From: Arenibaculum pallidiluteum
GTDB taxonomy: Bacteria; Pseudomonadota; Alphaproteobacteria; Azospirillales; Azospirillaceae
Direction of reading: 5' to 3'
Length of the DNA stretch: 64,000 nt
NCBI RefSeq assembly: GCF_017355985.1
Contig: NZ_JAFIQU010000013.1
Location: forward strand, 62,001-126,000
Numbering within the stretch: position 1 is the stretch's first letter; each line of letters begins with the position of its first letter. Both the position numbers and the translations under genes were made by a program. Shown here in pieces: positions 42,666-52,015 of the stretch. Under the pieces are notes generated by a model that did not search any database, was not told the origin of the DNA, and was given only the letters and a program-made list of their open reading frames with translations.

Positions 42666-45347
42666 TCACCCGCCCGAAGCGGATCGGCGGGGCGCCTCCG
42701 CCGAGGCGCGGTCATCGAGCGGTAGCTGGATCCGGCACCGGAGCCCCTCGGGCCGAAAGTCCAGCTCCGCTCCGCCCCCGACCTCGGCGGCGAGGCTGAG
42801 CTCGATCAGCTTCGTTCCGAAGCCGCGGCGCTTCGGCGGCTCCACGCGCGGCCCTCCCGCTTCGCACCAGTCCAGGGTCAGCATCCGGGCTGGTTCCGTC
42901 GCAAGGCTCCACGAGACTTCGATCCGCCCCTCCGACGTGGACAGCGCGCCATGCTTCGCCGCGTTCGTGACGAGCTCATGCATGACCAGGGCGATGGCCT
43001 GGGCGGCCTTGGGCGTCAGGGGCACCTCGGGGCCGGAAAGGACGATGCGGGTCTTGTCGCCGGGGCCGAGCGCATCGAGTGCATCGGAGACCACGTCCTG
43101 GAGGAGGGCCGCCGACCATTGCCCCTCCGCGAGCAGGGTATGGGTGCGGGCCAGCATCTGCAGGCGGCCGAGCACCGCCCGCCGGAAGTCCTCGGCCCCC
43201 TCGGCCCGAGTCTGCCTCACGATCGACTGGACGACGGCGAGGAGGTTCCGGGCTCGATGATCGATCTCGTTCATCAGGACGCGCTGGTGCTCCTCCGCGC
43301 GCCGGCGTTCAGTGACGTCGACATTCGTGCCGACCATGCGTTGCGCCCTGCCCTCCGAATCGTAGAGGAAGAAGGACGAACCCTCGATATGGCGGATCTC
43401 GCCGTCGCGGCGGCGGATCCGGAACGCGAAGTCGAGATGCTCGTCCTGCCGCGCTATGGCCTCGGCCATGCGCAGCTGCATGGCGGGCAGGTCCTCCGGC
43501 AGCACCTGCCTGGCCCAGGAGGCGATGTCGCCGCCGAAGCTGCCGGGTTCCAGGCCGAACAGGCGCTCCGCCTGCTCGGACCAGACGATGCGGCCGGTCG
43601 GAACCGACCAGTCGATGATCCCGATGCCATGGGCACGCACGGCAAGGTCGAGACGCTCCTGGCTCTCCGCCAGGGCCGCTTCGGCCATCTTGCGGTCGTG
43701 GATGTCGATCGAGGTTCCGAACCAGGCGGTGATGCTCCCGCCGGCATCCCGGAATGGCTCGGCGCGCGCGACATACCACCGGTGCTCGCCGTCGTGCCGC
43801 CGGTATCGGCATTCGACCTCGTAGGTGACGCCGCGCCTTCGCGCCTCCGACCAGATGCCCTGGGTACGCTCGGCATCGTCGGGATGCAGCGCCTTCGCCC
43901 AGCCGTCCGGCAGAGCATCGTCGGGTCTCTGGCCGGTGTAGGCATACCAGCGCTCGTTCAGGTAATGGAGCTGGCCATCCGGAGTCGCGAACCAGACGAA
44001 GGCCGGGACCACGTTGGTCAGGGCCTGCAGCCGGGCCTCCGCCTCGCGCCGCTCGTCGATGTCGATGACTGAGCCGACATAGCCAAGGAACGTGCCGTCG
44101 GGTCCGAACCGCGGGGCCGCGGCGTCGATCGCCCAGCGGTAGGCGCCGTCGCTGCCGCGCAGGCGGTATTCAAGGCGGAACGGCCGCTGGGTAATGTTGG
44201 CGTCGCGGAAGATGCGCTCGGCTTCCGCACGATCGTCGGGATGGGTTGCCTCCAGCCAGCCGAAGCCGAGCGCCTCCGCCTCCGCCTGCCCGGTGAATTC
44301 GTACCAGCCGCGGTTCAGATAGCTGCACGATCCGTCCGGTTCCGTGACCCACATCATCATGGGTGCGTGATCCGCCATGTTGCGGAAGCGGGCCTCGCTC
44401 TCGCGGGCCTGCGCCTCCGCCCGGGCACGCTCGACCGCAGCCCAGGTCCGCTCGGCAACGGCCTCGACGAGGCGGATCTCGGCTCCGTTCCAATGCCTCT
44501 GCCCGGCATGCGTGACGGACAGGGCTCCGAGCAGGCGCCCCTCTTTGATCAGCGGGACGTCGAGCGCGCTCTGGGCGCCGCCAGGCCCTTCGGTCCGTAG
44601 AACGGGACGGCCCGTGCGCAGGTTGTCGAGGATGTTGCGCAGGCCCGTCGCGAAGCCGGTGCCGCTGTTCCCGGGCGACAACCGTCCCTCGGACCGGTCC
44701 TCGATCCACTCGCAGACCACCCGCACGCTGCGGGAGGCCCCGTCGATCGCGGCGTAGTGCACGCCGCTGGCGGCGAGGCTGCGGCCCAGCGCCTCGGCCG
44801 CGACGGCCTCGATCTCCTCCGGGTCGGCCAGCCCGCGGAGCCTGTCCTCGAGCCGGAGGAGAAAGGCGTCCCGCCGTTCCGCCAGTACGCGGGAGGTCGT
44901 CTCCTGGCATGCGCAGAACATGCCGCCGATGGCGCCGCTCTCGTCGCGAATCGGCGAGTAGGAGAAGGTGTACCAGGTGTCCTCCGGGTAGCCGTTCCGC
45001 TCCATCACCAGGTGCAGGTCGTCCGACCAGGTCGGCTCGCCGGCCAGCGCGCGCTCGACCAGCGGGCGGATATCCTCCCAGATCTCCGCCCAGATCTCGT
45101 GGAACGGCAGACCGAGCGCCCCGGGATGCTTCGCCCCGAAGATCGGCACATAGCCGTCGTTGTACAGAAAGGCGAGTTCGGGTCCCCAGGCGATGAACAT
45201 GGGGTGCCTGGAATTGATCATGAGGCCGACCGCGGTGCGCAGCGACAGCGGCCATCCGCCGGGATCGCCAAGGGGTGAGCCCGTCCAGTCATGGGCGCGC
45301 ATCCGCGCCCCCATCTCGCCGCCGCCAGTGAGGAAACCCGGCTCCAT
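42666..45347 (-). CDS. HWE-family sensor histidine kinase with GAF and several PAS domains
   Basis: About 893 residues with no membrane segment. Order of domains: a PAS-like start (GLMINSRHPMFIAWGPELAF), a GAF domain (about 175-315), three PAS/PAC modules (MMMWVTEPDGSCSYLNRGWY; AFVWFATPDGQLHYLNERWY; GIGIIDWSVPTGRIVWSEQA), then an HWE kinase core with acceptor NEIDHRARNLLAVVQSIVRQ, N box MHELVTNAAKHGALS, a W-x-E segment (DWCEAGGPRV) and GFGTKLIELSL. HWE kinases are common in alphaproteobacteria and often feed the general stress response. The ATG at 45347 lies just before the first domain; the frame extends to 45464. No cognate regulator is adjacent. Confidence 0.9.
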   Translation of the reverse strand: MEPGFLTGGGEMGARMRAHDWTGSPLGDPGGWPLSLRTAVGLMINSRHPMFIAWGPELAFLYNDGYVPIFGAKHPGALGLPFHEIWAEIWEDIRPLVERALAGEPTWSDDLHLVMERNGYPEDTWYTFSYSPIRDESGAIGGMFCACQETTSRVLAERRDAFLLRLEDRLRGLADPEEIEAVAAEALGRSLAASGVHYAAIDGASRSVRVVCEWIEDRSEGRLSPGNSGTGFATGLRNILDNLRTGRPVLRTEGPGGAQSALDVPLIKEGRLLGALSVTHAGQRHWNGAEIRLVEAVAERTWAAVERARAEAQARESEARFRNMADHAPMMMWVTEPDGSCSYLNRGWYEFTGQAEAEALGFGWLEATHPDDRAEAERIFRDANITQRPFRLEYRLRGSDGAYRWAIDAAAPRFGPDGTFLGYVGSVIDIDERREAEARLQALTNVVPAFVWFATPDGQLHYLNERWYAYTGQRPDDALPDGWAKALHPDDAERTQGIWSEARRRGVTYEVECRYRRHDGEHRWYVARAEPFRDAGGSITAWFGTSIDIHDRKMAEAALAESQERLDLAVRAHGIGIIDWSVPTGRIVWSEQAERLFGLEPGSFGGDIASWARQVLPEDLPAMQLRMAEAIARQDEHLDFAFRIRRRDGEIRHIEGSSFFLYDSEGRAQRMVGTNVDVTERRRAEEHQRVLMNEIDHRARNLLAVVQSIVRQTRAEGAEDFRRAVLGRLQMLARTHTLLAEGQWSAALLQDVVSDALDALGPGDKTRIVLSGPEVPLTPKAAQAIALVMHELVTNAAKHGALSTSEGRIEVSWSLATEPARMLTLDWCEAGGPRVEPPKRRGFGTKLIELSLAAEVGGGAELDFRPEGLRCRIQLPLDDRASAEAPRRSASGG

Positions 45348-45592
45348 CAACGAGGCCCCCTTGGCACCCAAGATCGCTCCCTTCCCATCCGCTCGCGGCA
45401 GGTTCCCGATCCAAAGTACAGCAACGGGCCCGTCCGGCCACCCCGCACCACGACAATTTGGCACGGCGTCGGCGCAGGAGAACCGGAAGGCGCCGATTCA
45501 CGCCGATGCGTCACAAAGTTGAAAAAAATTCTTGCTAGGACTCCGGACCGTGCCTGGCCCTGCGCCCGGCCGAGCCATCCGGGAGCGGCGTC

Positions 45593-47398
45593 ATGATGCA
45601 GATGGTCCATGCTTCGCGCCCGACGCAGTCCGAGGCCGGCGCGTCGGGCACGCCCGCGGCGGCCCGCTGGCTCGCCGCGCGGAACCTGACCGCCGGTCTC
45701 TTCCACGCCTTTCAGCCCGTCCTGCAGATGCGCACGGGCCGCATCATCGGCTACGAGGCACTGCTGCGCGGCTGGGATCCCCAGCAGTTCGACAGCCCCC
45801 TCGCCGTGTTCGAGACAGCGTTCGGCCGCGGCATCCTGCCCGAGGTGGAGACACTGCTGCACCGCCGGGCCATCGACGCCTTCGCCGAAGTTCCCGGCGC
45901 CGGCACGTTCAAGCTGTTCCTGAACGTCGGTGCGCGGCTGGTGGGAACGACCGGCCTGCTGACCGACACCGCCCGCGCCGCCAGGGCCCGCGGCATCCAG
46001 ATGGCCCTGGAGATCTCCGAGCGCGACACCCTGGCGGAAGGCGTCTGCCTCGAGAAGACCGCGGCCGAATATCGCCGGGCCGGAATCGGCGTCGCCCTGG
46101 ACGATTTCGGCGTCGGCTTCGCCGGGCTGCGCATGCTCTACGAGGCGCGTCCGGACTACGTGAAGATCGACCGGTACTTCGTGGACGGCATCGAGCGCGA
46201 CCTGCGCAAGCGCGCCATCGTCAGCTATCTCGTCGGCTACGCCCATGCGCTGGGCATCACCACGATTGCCGAGGGCATCGAGACCGCGGCCGAGTTCCAT
46301 ACCTGCCGCGACATCGGATGCGACTTCGCGCAGGGCTACCTGATCGGCCGCCCCGAGCGGCTGAGCGAGACGCTGCCGACCGCCTCGGCGCTCGTCGAGG
46401 CCCTGAACCGCGAGGACAGGCGTCAGACTCCGCCCGCCCGCCAGCGCCTGTCCGAGCTGCTGGAGCGCCTCGAGCCCCTGCGCATCGACGAGCCGAAGGC
46501 GGCGCTGCTGGAGTATTTCGGCAGCCTCGACGCACCGCCTGTGGTCCCGGTGGTGGACCGCAACGGCGTCGCCCAGGGCGTGATCCGCGAGCGCGACCTC
46601 AAGCGCTTCATCTATGCGCCCTTCGGCCCCGACCTGCTCCGCAACAAGACGCGCTCGAATACGCTCGAGGCGGTGGTCGTCCCCTGCCCGATCTGCGACA
46701 TCGACACGCCGCTCGAGCGCGTCGTCGAGAGCTTCTCCGAGACGCCGGTCTCAGACGGCATCATCGTCGTCGAGGGCGGCGAGTATGTCGGCTTCCTGAG
46801 CGCCCATTCGCTGGTGCGCCTGATGCACGAGCGGCGCATCGCGCTGGCGACCGACCAGAACCCCCTGACGCGGCTGCCCGGCAACAACCTGATCGAGGCG
46901 CATATACGCAGCGTCCTGGACGACCGCGAGCGCCCGCACGTGCTGGTCTATTTCGACTTCGACAACTTCAAGCCGTTCAACGACAGCTTCGGCTTCCGCC
47001 AGGGCGACCGCGCGATCCTGATGTTCGCCGAACGACTCCGCGTGGCGGCCGTGGGCCTCGGCGGCTTCGCCGGCCATATCGGGGGCGACGACTTCTTCCT
47101 GGCGGCGAGTGGCATGGAGGAGGGCCTGGTGCTGGCCCAGGTCGCCGAGCTGCTCGACCGCTTCCGTTCGGACGCCGAGAGCCTCTACGACGCCGAGGCG
47201 CGCGAGCGCGGCTGGTTCGAGGCCCGCGACCGCGACGGCGCGCAGCGTCGCTTCCCGCTGCTGGCGGTCAGCGCCGTCGTCGCCACGATCGCGCCGGGGG
47301 CGGAGGATGCGACCATGGAACGGATCGTCCGCGCCATCGCGGGCGCCAAGCCCGAGGCCAAGCGGAGCCGAGCGAAGATCGGCCTGATCCGCTTCTAG
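45593..47398 (+). CDS. EAL-CBS-GGDEF cyclic-di-GMP protein
   Basis: A 601-residue cytoplasmic protein. The EAL phosphodiesterase domain (about 35-265) keeps its catalytic set: YEALLRG, LFLNVG, LEISERD, LDDFGVGFAGL, VKIDRYFV, IAEGIET and AQGYLIGRP. A CBS pair follows (about 300-415; VVPVVDRNGVAQGVIRERDL and DGIIVVEGGEYVGFLSAHSL). The GGDEF domain (about 425-601) has FDFDNFKPFNDSFGFRQGDR and an active loop of GGDDF instead of GGDEF. The EAL part should degrade cyclic-di-GMP, and the cyclase part may be active, weak or regulatory. The unusual order (EAL first) matches a known GGDEF/EAL/CBS family. It is divergent from the HWE kinase across 245 nt. Confidence 0.9.
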   Translation: MMQMVHASRPTQSEAGASGTPAAARWLAARNLTAGLFHAFQPVLQMRTGRIIGYEALLRGWDPQQFDSPLAVFETAFGRGILPEVETLLHRRAIDAFAEVPGAGTFKLFLNVGARLVGTTGLLTDTARAARARGIQMALEISERDTLAEGVCLEKTAAEYRRAGIGVALDDFGVGFAGLRMLYEARPDYVKIDRYFVDGIERDLRKRAIVSYLVGYAHALGITTIAEGIETAAEFHTCRDIGCDFAQGYLIGRPERLSETLPTASALVEALNREDRRQTPPARQRLSELLERLEPLRIDEPKAALLEYFGSLDAPPVVPVVDRNGVAQGVIRERDLKRFIYAPFGPDLLRNKTRSNTLEAVVVPCPICDIDTPLERVVESFSETPVSDGIIVVEGGEYVGFLSAHSLVRLMHERRIALATDQNPLTRLPGNNLIEAHIRSVLDDRERPHVLVYFDFDNFKPFNDSFGFRQGDRAILMFAERLRVAAVGLGGFAGHIGGDDFFLAASGMEEGLVLAQVAELLDRFRSDAESLYDAEARERGWFEARDRDGAQRRFPLLAVSAVVATIAPGAEDATMERIVRAIAGAKPEAKRSRAKIGLIRF

Positions 47399-47449
47399 CT
47401 CGAACCCTGCCCGGGCGCTGCCTTCCGCGCCAACCTGGCAGGCGTCCGC

Positions 47450-48196
47450 CTACGGCTTGAAGAGAGGACCGGCGCGCTCGTTCGAGTAGATCCGGAAGAT
47501 CGAGCTTCCATAAGCGTATTCGCCGATCCGCGTCAGCCAGCCCCGGGACCGGAACGTCGCCTCCAGGTCCGCGGGGTTGTTGACGATGAGCCACACGCGG
47601 CGGGGCCGCTCCTCCAGTGAAAGCGCGATGTTCCGCAGCACGGATTCCATGACCGGCCCGCGGAAGGGATTGAAGAAGAAGAAGACGTCCTCGTCCGCCC
47701 GCACCCGATAGGATGCGGCGTCGCCCTCCACGATCTCGAATGCGGCTTCCGCATGGCCGCGGGCCTGGAATGCGGCGATGTTGCGCCTGCAGATGGCGCA
47801 CAGCTCAGGCGCGAACTCCACGCCGACGACCCTGCGGAAGCGATAGCCGGCGGCCATGACGAGCGTCCGACCCTTGCCGCACCCGAAATCGACGAAGACC
47901 CGCCCCTGCGGAAGGTCCAGCCTGTCCATCAGCTTCCGGAAGGCCCGCGCGCGCGTCGGCACGTATGAGACGCCCAGAAGCTTGTTGGGGCTGGAGATCC
48001 TGAGGCCGGCCAGACCGACGGGGGCCGAGGTCTCGATGCCGAACATGCTGTCGAAAAGCGCGTCCTCGACGAGTGCTGCGGCGTTCTCGAAGGTTCCGCG
48101 GACACCGAGCCGGATCACGCTCCTCGCCAGCCGCGAGACGAGGCCCCGGCCGCCTGGGGCCCAATGCCGGGCGCCGAACGCGTGATCGCGGGTCAT
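47450..48196 (-). CDS. Class I SAM-dependent methyltransferase
   Basis: A 248-residue protein with the motif I region RVFVDFGCGKGRTLVMAAGY (about 105-124), an acidic motif II (RRVVGVEFAPEL) and the late pattern DEDVFFFFNPFRGPVMESVL. This arrangement is seen in uncharacterised methyltransferases near polysaccharide or stress genes. ATG 48196 chosen by domain start; the frame runs to 48409. The target cannot be told from sequence. The neighbour upstream on the same strand is a metallophosphoesterase gene, but about 240 nt separate them. Confidence 0.78.
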   Translation of the reverse strand: MTRDHAFGARHWAPGGRGLVSRLARSVIRLGVRGTFENAAALVEDALFDSMFGIETSAPVGLAGLRISSPNKLLGVSYVPTRARAFRKLMDRLDLPQGRVFVDFGCGKGRTLVMAAGYRFRRVVGVEFAPELCAICRRNIAAFQARGHAEAAFEIVEGDAASYRVRADEDVFFFFNPFRGPVMESVLRNIALSLEERPRRVWLIVNNPADLEATFRSRGWLTRIGEYAYGSSIFRIYSNERAGPLFKP

Positions 48197-48438
48197 GGCG
48201 GCTCGCCCCGGAGGGTCGGGGCCGTCGGCCGGACATCCTCCAGATCCCGAGGAGATGCGAACGTGACCGTCCTCACGCCTCCCTTGGGGCGGGATCGGTC
48301 CTCGGAATCGAACGCTCCGCCGCCTGGACGCGCTGGGAGCGCCCCGGGCGTGGATGAAAACATGGTGCCGAAGCCATCCGGTAACGAAAACACGCCGGAC
48401 TCCCTTCACCCGGGCTCATGCCCGACTTGTGCCCTCCT

Positions 48439-49245
48439 TCAGAGCGTCTTGAGGAGATCGTAGACACCAAGGGCCAGGGCGCCCCGCCGCAGCGACGCGC
48501 GCACCGGTGCGGGAAGGAAAGACAGCCGCGGCGCAAGGCCTGCCTGCCTGGTTCTATCGAAGGCCCTGGCCGCATCGTACTCCGCACGCAGCACCCTCAC
48601 AGTGTTCAGCCCCGTGTCCAGGACCAGGCACGTCGCCCGCAGCTCCGCCGAGCGCGGCCGCCCCACGGTACCGGGATTGACGAGGTAGAAGGCATCGCCG
48701 CGGAGCTGGACCTCGTCGCCGGGACAGGCCCGGACCAGCCCGTTGCTGAACTCGAACACGGCGACGTGGTGCGTGTGCCCGAAGGCGCAGATGCGCGCTC
48801 CAGACGGGTGCCGCACAAGGGCGTGGAAGCTCGCCAGCCGCCGCCCGTCGTTGTCCAGCCTCACGGTCTCGCGCCCGGTCTCCGGGTGCAGCGCGCCGTG
48901 CACTGCGACAAGACGGCCCTCCACCACGCGCTCCGTCGGCAGACCGGCCAGGAACTCGAGGGCGCCGCGGTCGAGACGCCGGCGCGTCCAGGAGATCGAG
49001 CGTGCCGAGGTCGCGTCGAACTCCCGCGTCGAAAGCTGCCCCGCGACGGCCCTGTCGTGGTTGCCGGCCACGCAGACCGCCCCGCAGGCCTGGATGAGCG
49101 CCACGCATTCCGCGGGCTGCGCGTTGATCCCGACGATGTCTCCGAGGCAGACGATGCGGTCCACCCCCTCCCCGGCGATCGCTGCGAGAACGGCGCGAAG
49201 CGCATCGAGGTTGGCGTGGATGTCGGAAAGGATCGCGATCCTCAA
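48439..49245 (-). CDS. Calcineurin-like metallophosphoesterase
   Basis: A 268-residue metal-dependent phosphatase with the complete signature set: LRIAILSDIHANLDAL (DxH), CLGDIVG (GD), AGNHDRAV (GNHD), AVHGAL and FGHTHH. The start codon is probably TTG at 49245, which overlaps the previous stop (TTGA) and places the first strand at the N terminus; ATG 49287 is an alternative with 14 more residues. It is translationally coupled to the ATP-grasp gene, so the two should act in one process. The substrate is unknown. Confidence 0.82.
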   Translation of the reverse strand: MRIAILSDIHANLDALRAVLAAIAGEGVDRIVCLGDIVGINAQPAECVALIQACGAVCVAGNHDRAVAGQLSTREFDATSARSISWTRRRLDRGALEFLAGLPTERVVEGRLVAVHGALHPETGRETVRLDNDGRRLASFHALVRHPSGARICAFGHTHHVAVFEFSNGLVRACPGDEVQLRGDAFYLVNPGTVGRPRSAELRATCLVLDTGLNTVRVLRAEYDAARAFDRTRQAGLAPRLSFLPAPVRASLRRGALALGVYDLLKTL

Positions 49246-50516
49246 CGTGCGCTCCGCCCGGCTGGCGCAGGCCGCAGAGGAAAGCATCGAAACCAGAGGG
49301 TCCGCAGGACGGGCATCGGGTCGTCCCAGGTCACAGCCGATTTCGCCTCGCAGCGCCATGCCCAAGCCAGCCATTTCGGAACCGACATGCCGCTGGCCCT
49401 GGCCGCCGAGAAGTCGTTCAGCACGTGGCACCAGTTGACGCCGGCTCGAGCGCGGCTCATGGGCGGACGCGGCAGCCCGACGAGGTCGGCATAGACCAGG
49501 GCCGGAAGGTTCATGCCCGCGACGGCCCCGACATGATGCCAGAGCGTGAAGCGGGGGTTCACCTCCAGCAGGTGGAGCCGACCGTCCGGTCCGCGCTTGA
49601 AGTCGAACTTCGCTACGCCGCGCAGGCCGAGCCTGCGCACCAGCGAACGGCCCAGCGCCTCCACGTCCGGGGCGTCCGTGGTGGTCAGCGCGGTGCTGTG
49701 TCCGAAAGCGGCGGGCCGGGTGCGCAGCTTGCGTCCGGTGAAGTCCCCGACGACCTCTCCCGCTTCATCCACGTAGACGTGATAGCTCTCGATGCCGGTC
49801 TCGGGGCCGGGGATCATCTCCTGGATCAGGAGTTCCTCTCCCGCTGCCGCGAAGCGCGGCCACATCTCCAGAAGCATGTGCCGCGAGGCGATGCCGAGCG
49901 CCTTGTACGGCCCCCCGACCGCCTGCCACGACGCCCGGCGCGTGAGCGGCTTGACGATCAGGGGGAAGTGCAGGTTCAGGTCCGTCGGCGCCGGGCCTGC
50001 CGCCGGATCCACCCGGAACGCCTTCGGAACGGGAAGATCCAGGCGCGCGGCAAGGTCCTGGAACCGCGCCTTGTCCACGAGATCCTCGATCAGGGAACGG
50101 TTGGCGATCACGAAGCGGAACGCCTGAGCCAGCCGGTCCCGGTACCGCGACACCAGGACCATCTGCAGGTCCTCCTCATAGAAGAGGACGGGATGCTCGG
50201 GCAGCGCGGAACCGAACCGCAGGAGCGCCTCGACCAGCCTGTCCGCATCCTCGGCGGCGTCTTCACAGAGCAGGGCCGCACGCGTGAAGCGGGACGACAC
50301 GGTCGGACTGTCCGGCCGCGCGACCGCGACGCAGGAGATGCCTGCCAGCCCCAGCGGCCTCACGATGTTCATTCCGCCCATGACGCAGGCAAGCACGTCT
50401 CCCGAGACACGCGCGGCCGACTCCGCGCCTGGTCTCCAACGGAGCCTTGGTGCGCGGTTCGCGATCGGGTCGTCCGGGCGCGAAGTGACGGACCCGGTGG
50501 GCCAGCTCGTCGCCAT
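49242..50516 (-). CDS. ATP-grasp family ligase
   Basis: A 424-residue ATP-dependent carboxylate-amine ligase-like enzyme. The N-terminal pre-ATP-grasp segment is GDVLACVMGGMNIVRPLGLA; the ATP-grasp core shows FPLIVKPLTRRASW (nucleotide-binding Lys), LLIQEMIPGPETGIESYHVY and LHLLEVNPRFTLWHHV (metal-binding Glu/Asn). The C-terminal extension has several Trp and Arg. It resembles ligases of capsule and D-amino-acid chemistry, but no polysaccharide genes are nearby. It pairs with the overlapping metallophosphoesterase gene. ATG 50516 is the longest start; a shorter start at an internal Met near residue 46 is possible. Confidence 0.8.
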   Translation of the reverse strand: MATSWPTGSVTSRPDDPIANRAPRLRWRPGAESAARVSGDVLACVMGGMNIVRPLGLAGISCVAVARPDSPTVSSRFTRAALLCEDAAEDADRLVEALLRFGSALPEHPVLFYEEDLQMVLVSRYRDRLAQAFRFVIANRSLIEDLVDKARFQDLAARLDLPVPKAFRVDPAAGPAPTDLNLHFPLIVKPLTRRASWQAVGGPYKALGIASRHMLLEMWPRFAAAGEELLIQEMIPGPETGIESYHVYVDEAGEVVGDFTGRKLRTRPAAFGHSTALTTTDAPDVEALGRSLVRRLGLRGVAKFDFKRGPDGRLHLLEVNPRFTLWHHVGAVAGMNLPALVYADLVGLPRPPMSRARAGVNWCHVLNDFSAARASGMSVPKWLAWAWRCEAKSAVTWDDPMPVLRTLWFRCFPLRPAPAGRSAR

Positions 50517-51056
50517 TCACGTCTCCGTGGAACAGAGATTCCATTCGCGCGCATCGAAGGGCTGCGCTCCCGGAACAAAGGGGAGCCGCCCAGGAGAAAT
50601 GGCTACGCCTGATCGAGTTCTGCCGACGAAACAGTCAAGCCGTCACCTACGGCCGGATCGAAGCAGGACAACAATGGTGGCTGAACCAGCGTCTGCCCGA
50701 TCGCCCTCCGATGACTTGGTCGCCAAGCGTCGGCGACTTCCTCCCGGTGAAAGGCTCCGGGGCGTACTGGAAAAGCTACCATAGCGCAAAACAGACTGAA
50801 AACAGGAGGTCGTCCTGCCCCTGGGATTTACTATAGCAGCAGGGCGACCATAAGAAAAGATATGTTATTGATCGCACCTGGACATGGACGCTGGTGCGGC
50901 CCCTCTCCCCCGGAGGGCGTGGAATGGCGCAAGACCGGCGGCACCAGATCGGTTCCATGAGGAAGCGCGTTCAGCGCAATCCGTGAAGCGGCGTTCCGGC
51001 GCTTCGGTCCATTCCCGAACGGCCCCTCAGGCCCCGGGCCCGGGCAGGCTGGCCGC
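50517..51056. other. Intergenic region with a possible gene remnant
   Basis: About 540 nt, visibly richer in A and T than its surroundings in places. One forward frame (about 50591-50836) is open for 80 codons and reads as a plausible protein (LRLIEFCRRNSQAVTYGRIE, then AGQQWWLNQRLPDRPPMTW), but it has no start codon at its head; the first ATG is at 50711. It ends in TAG at 50834. It could be the tail of a decayed or transferred gene. The rest probably holds the promoters for the ATP-grasp gene and small elements; a loose inverted repeat GGTCG/CGACC occurs at about 50807-50849. Confidence 0.35.
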
Positions 51057-51242
51057 TCAATGACCGGTCTCGCGCTCGTTCAGGGCCTGCGCGATCAGCT
51101 TCGCCGCCTCGCGCAGCGACAGGTCGGGGCTCCGGCGGCACATGACGTCGACGGCCGCCTGGACGGCACCGACCTCGTCGGCGCCGTCCAGGCGCGCCAC
51201 ATCGTAGGCCTCGAGCCCGAGAACCGCATTCCAATCCGGCAT
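51057..51242 (-). CDS. Small hypothetical protein (61 residues)
   Basis: Predicted helical 61-residue protein (MPDWNAVLGLEAYDVARLDG, ADEVGAVQAAVDVMCRRSPD, LSLREAAKLIAQALN). ATG 51242 follows GGAGG at good spacing; the frame continues to 51308. No family recognised and no membrane segment. It stands alone, downstream of the marR gene by 150 nt on the same strand. Confidence 0.5.
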   Translation of the reverse strand: MPDWNAVLGLEAYDVARLDGADEVGAVQAAVDVMCRRSPDLSLREAAKLIAQALNERETGH

Positions 51243-51392
51243 GGGCCGCCTCCGGGGCAAGTTGGGACGCAGGTCCACAACAGGGCAGGCAGCCGGTTGT
51301 TGCTGCACCGCGGCATTCCATCGGGTCGAGCGCGGAATGCGTCACGAAGCGCCGCCTGGGAGCCGACCGGGCGCCGGCATGGTTGGGGCGGC

Positions 51393-51863
51393 CTAGTCGA
51401 CCTCGCCGGGCGCGGTCATCTCCTCGACCTTGCGGGCGATCCGGCGGAGCAGCTCGGTGGTCGCGGCGAGGTCGGCCTCGGCGATGTCCGAAAGCACCTC
51501 CTGGCGGAGATCGTCGGCAAGGCGCTGGACCTCGGCGGCCAGCGTCCGCCCGGCCTCGGTCAGGGAGATCTGGTTGGCGCGGCGGTCGCCGTCGACGGGC
51601 CGCCGCGCGATTGCGCCCTGCCGCTCCAGCCCATCCAGCAGGCGCACGAGCGTCGGCCCCTCGATTTCCAGCGCCTCGGCCAGTTCACGCTGCGTCATCC
51701 CGTCGCGCGCGGCGAGATGAAAGAGCGTGCGCGCCCGCGCCAGGGTCAGCCCGTTCGCACGCACCCTTGCATCGAACAAGGTCCGCAACTTCCGGCTGAC
51801 TTTTGACAGTTCTTCCGAGAACTCCCGGCGAACTGTGCCTGCGCGTGCTTTCGATGATGTCAT
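51393..51863 (-). CDS. MarR-family regulator
   Basis: A 156-residue winged-helix regulator: RARTLFHLAARDGMTQRELA, then EALEIEGPTLVRLLDGLERQ (recognition helix), GAIARRPVDGDRRANQISLT (wing) and a C-terminal dimerisation helix. ATG 51863 or the TTG three codons upstream. It is divergent from pflB, so it probably represses the pyruvate formate-lyase operon and itself in response to a small acid or redox ligand. No conserved redox Cys was noticed, apart from an upstream Cys in the longer start. Confidence 0.85.
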   Translation of the reverse strand: MTSSKARAGTVRREFSEELSKVSRKLRTLFDARVRANGLTLARARTLFHLAARDGMTQRELAEALEIEGPTLVRLLDGLERQGAIARRPVDGDRRANQISLTEAGRTLAAEVQRLADDLRQEVLSDIAEADLAATTELLRRIARKVEEMTAPGEVD

Positions 51864-51865
51864 TT

Positions 51866-51879
51866 GACACAATCATGTC
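51866..51879. promoter_or_regulatory. Candidate MarR operator
   Basis: GACACAATCATGTC, an imperfect palindrome of the type GACA-N6-TGTC, lies directly upstream of the marR start codon in a locally AT-rich patch of the divergent marR/pflB region. Assignment to the adjacent MarR protein rests on position and symmetry only. Confidence 0.35.
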
Positions 51880-52015
51880 TTTATAGCTTTCCGTATAGTC
51901 TCCCGCTGCGCAAGTTTGCAAGCCTCTCGCTTGCCATAGACGGCACTCCGCAACCGCCTCCGGACCATCCGCAGGCGCCACCGCAGGTCCGGATCGCGGC
52001 GGCGGAGGAGAACCG

